DNA of 7,900 bases, taken from Alphaproteobacteria bacterium (GTDB taxonomy: Bacteria; Pseudomonadota; Alphaproteobacteria; Rickettsiales; SXRF01). The position numbers and the translations under genes were made by a program. The notes beneath the pieces were generated by a model. That model was not told the DNA's origin. It worked only from the letters and a program-made list of their open reading frames with translations, and made no database searches. Location: contig JAFATP010000114.1 of the NCBI GenBank assembly GCA_019243895.1, positions 1 to 7,900 on the forward strand, written 5' to 3'. Shown in pieces: positions 6,312-7,900 of the stretch (positions are counted from its first letter, which is position 1; every line of letters begins with the position of its first letter).

Positions 6312-7603
6312 TTCCCCGCTACACGCGGCCCGCGATGGCCGAGATCTGGTCGGACGAGACGCGGTATCGCATCTGGTTTGAGATCGAGGCGCACGCCTGC
6401 GACGCGCTGGCGGAGCTGGGGGTGATTCCCCGGGAAGCCGCCGCCGCCATCTGGGAGCGCGGCGGTTTCGACATTGCCCGCATCGGCGAAATCGAGAAGG
6501 TGACGCGGCATGATGTGATCGCATTCCTGACCAGCGTCGCCGAGCACGTGGGCAAGGAAGCACGCTTCCTGCACCAGGGCATGACCAGCTCCGACGTGTT
6601 GGACACGGCGCTTAGCGTGCAGCTGACGCGTGCCGGCGATTTGTTGCTTGAAGACATCGACCAGCTTCTTGGCGTGCTCAAGCGCCGCGCGTTTGAATTC
6701 AAGCACACCGTCACCGTCGGGCGAAGCCACGGCATTCACGCCGAACCGCTGACGTTCGGCCTGAAACTCGCCGGGTTTTACGCGGAGTTCACGCGGGCGA
6801 AAGAGCGCCTCAGGCAGGCGCGACAGGACATCGCCACCTGCGCCATCTCCGGCGCGGTGGGCACCTTCGCCAATATCGACCCGCGCGTGGAAGCTTACGT
6901 GGCGGAGAAGCTGGGACTGGCGCCTGAGCCGGTGTCCACGCAGGTGATCCCGCGTGACCGGCACGCCATGTTTTTCGCCACGCTCGGCGTTATCGCTTCC
7001 TCGGTGGAACGCGCCGCGGTGGAGATTCGCCATTTGCAGCGCACGGAAGTGCTGGAGGCGGAGGAATATTTCTCGCCCGGCCAGAAGGGCAGCTCCGCCA
7101 TGCCGCACAAGCGCAACCCGGTGCTGTCGGAGAATCTGACGGGCTTGAGCCGCCTGGTGCGCGGCTATGTGACCCCGGCGCTGGAAAACGTGGCGCTGTG
7201 GCATGAGCGGGACATCTCTCATTCCGCCGTGGAGCGGGTGGCGGCGCCGGATGCCACCATCGCCCTGGACTTCGCGCTCGCCCGGCTGACGGAAGTGTTT
7301 GACCGGCTGGTGGTGTACCCGCAGCACATGAAAAAGAATCTTGAGCACCTGCACGGGCTGGTGTTTTCCCAGCGCGTGCTGTTGGCGCTGACGCAGGCGG
7401 GGCTGTCGCGGGAAGAGGCGTATGCGCTGGTGCAGAAGCACGCGATGAAAGTGTGGGAGAAGGGGACGGATTTCTTCACGGAACTGGCCGCCGATACCGA
7501 GGTAACCCGCCATTTGCCCGCCGAGCAACTGGAATCGCTTTTCGATGTGGATTATCACACCAAGCATGTGGAGACAATTTTCCGGCGGGTGTTCGGCGAA
7601 TAA
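6308..7603 (+). CDS. purB: Adenylosuccinate lyase
   Basis: 431 residues, the same size class as the Bacillus subtilis enzyme. It acts twice in purine synthesis: splitting SAICAR to AICAR and adenylosuccinate to AMP, each time releasing fumarate. It works as a homotetramer in the cytoplasm. Visible active-site parts are TRHDV (66-70, His68), FLHQGMTSSDVLDTA (87-101, His89 and the TSSD motif), GRSHGIHAEP (138-147, His141), and the fumarase/lyase signature GSSAMPHKRNP (261-271) with the mobile-loop serines 262-263 and Lys268. His68, His89 and His141 fall at the same numbers as the known B. subtilis residues. WHERDISHSAVER (298-310) is also typical. The start overlaps the glycosyltransferase stop as ATGA, with GGAAGG (6291-6296) and GAGG (6300-6303) upstream. 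No purine operator or riboswitch is near; the gene appears to rely on the upstream promoter. Confidence 0.98.
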   Translation: MIPRYTRPAMAEIWSDETRYRIWFEIEAHACDALAELGVIPREAAAAIWERGGFDIARIGEIEKVTRHDVIAFLTSVAEHVGKEARFLHQGMTSSDVLDTALSVQLTRAGDLLLEDIDQLLGVLKRRAFEFKHTVTVGRSHGIHAEPLTFGLKLAGFYAEFTRAKERLRQARQDIATCAISGAVGTFANIDPRVEAYVAEKLGLAPEPVSTQVIPRDRHAMFFATLGVIASSVERAAVEIRHLQRTEVLEAEEYFSPGQKGSSAMPHKRNPVLSENLTGLSRLVRGYVTPALENVALWHERDISHSAVERVAAPDATIALDFALARLTEVFDRLVVYPQHMKKNLEHLHGLVFSQRVLLALTQAGLSREEAYALVQKHAMKVWEKGTDFFTELAADTEVTRHLPAEQLESLFDVDYHTKHVETIFRRVFGE

Positions 7604-7900
7604 ATGGGCGAGTTCACGCTCCACTCCCGCCTGAGGGAAGATACTCTGGAAGTGGCCGATTTGCGCCTAAGCCGCGTGCTGCTGATGAACGATGCCCGCT
7701 TTCCATGGCTGGTTCTGGTGCCCCGGCGCATCGATGTTTGCGAATTATTCGATCTGAAACCGGAAGACCGCAGCGCGTTAGTGGAAGAGATCGCCATTGT
7801 TGCCCAGATGCTGCAATCCCAAACAAATTGTATCAAGGTGAATATCGCCGCCTTGGGCAATCAGGTGCCGCAGCTGCATGTGCATGTTATCGCGCGCTTC
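7604..7900 (+). CDS. HIT-family (histidine triad) protein, C-terminus cut by window edge
   Basis: 99 codons are visible from the ATG directly after the purB stop (TAAATG); the gene runs off the right edge. The protein begins MGEFTLHSRLREDTLEVADL and has LSRVLLMNDARFPWLVLVPRR (22-42), typical of a HIT subgroup common in proteobacteria. It ends in VPQLHVHVIARF (88-99). HIT proteins are small nucleotide hydrolases or transferases acting on phosphoramidates or dinucleoside polyphosphates. Here the active-site triad reads Q-L-H-V-H-V-I: His92 aligns with the nucleophilic middle His of Hint, His94 with the third, and Gln90 replaces the first. I recall this Gln form as usual for the subgroup rather than a defect. 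Most family members of this type are about 130-145 residues, so perhaps a third is missing. The ribosome binding site is weak and translation is probably coupled to purB. Substrate is unknown. Confidence 0.87.
   Translation, partial: MGEFTLHSRLREDTLEVADLRLSRVLLMNDARFPWLVLVPRRIDVCELFDLKPEDRSALVEEIAIVAQMLQSQTNCIKVNIAALGNQVPQLHVHVIARF

Noticed and set aside
6098..7624. A 508-codon open frame on the minus strand, opposite purB and the end of the glycosyltransferase gene
   Set aside because: It is the antisense shadow of purB, which has clear family motifs. The predicted protein is full of His, Arg, Gln and Gly with no recognisable domain, as expected for a reversed GC-rich gene.

Overview
The window looks like a chromosomal segment of a GC-rich alphaproteobacterium. 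The evidence is the wording of the conserved genes: the PheS motif [14 protein letters not shown], the Bax inhibitor-1 type protein with its GLRxYML-YNYMA start, and rpmI-rplT-pheS-pheT without infC in front. I cannot place the order or genus. There are no mobile elements, CRISPR arrays, tRNA or rRNA genes, or prophage pieces. All visible genes are intact apart from the two cut by the window ends.

Layout. Positions 1-476 hold the 5' part of a membrane protein gene of the Bax inhibitor-1 (YccA/YbhL) family on the minus strand. Positions 477-698 are the only real intergenic region. It carries a promoter for each direction, a 20-bp near-perfect palindrome between them, and a leader hairpin before rpmI. 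From 699 to the window end everything runs on the plus strand: rpmI (L35), rplT (L20), pheS and pheT (both subunits of phenylalanyl-tRNA synthetase), a short AlkA-type DNA glycosylase, a family 2 glycosyltransferase, purB (adenylosuccinate lyase), and the start of a HIT-family protein.

The plus-strand genes are packed very tightly. rplT follows rpmI by 2 nt. pheS/pheT, pheT/glycosylase and glycosyltransferase/purB each overlap by ATGA. The glycosylase and glycosyltransferase are 1 nt apart, and purB and the HIT gene abut. The only gap is 35 nt between rplT and pheS, and it holds an imperfect inverted repeat. No terminator is visible, so the simplest reading is one long transcript from the promoter near 592-620. 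It would serve translation (L35, L20, PheRS), DNA alkylation repair, a cell-surface or polysaccharide sugar transfer, and purine synthesis. The first four genes are a classic translation cluster; the later ones appear to share transcription rather than one pathway.

I did not find an undescribed system here. The points most worth a second look are the palindrome between the divergent promoters, the rpmI leader, the repeat that takes the place of a pheS ribosome binding site, and the unusual operon content after pheT.
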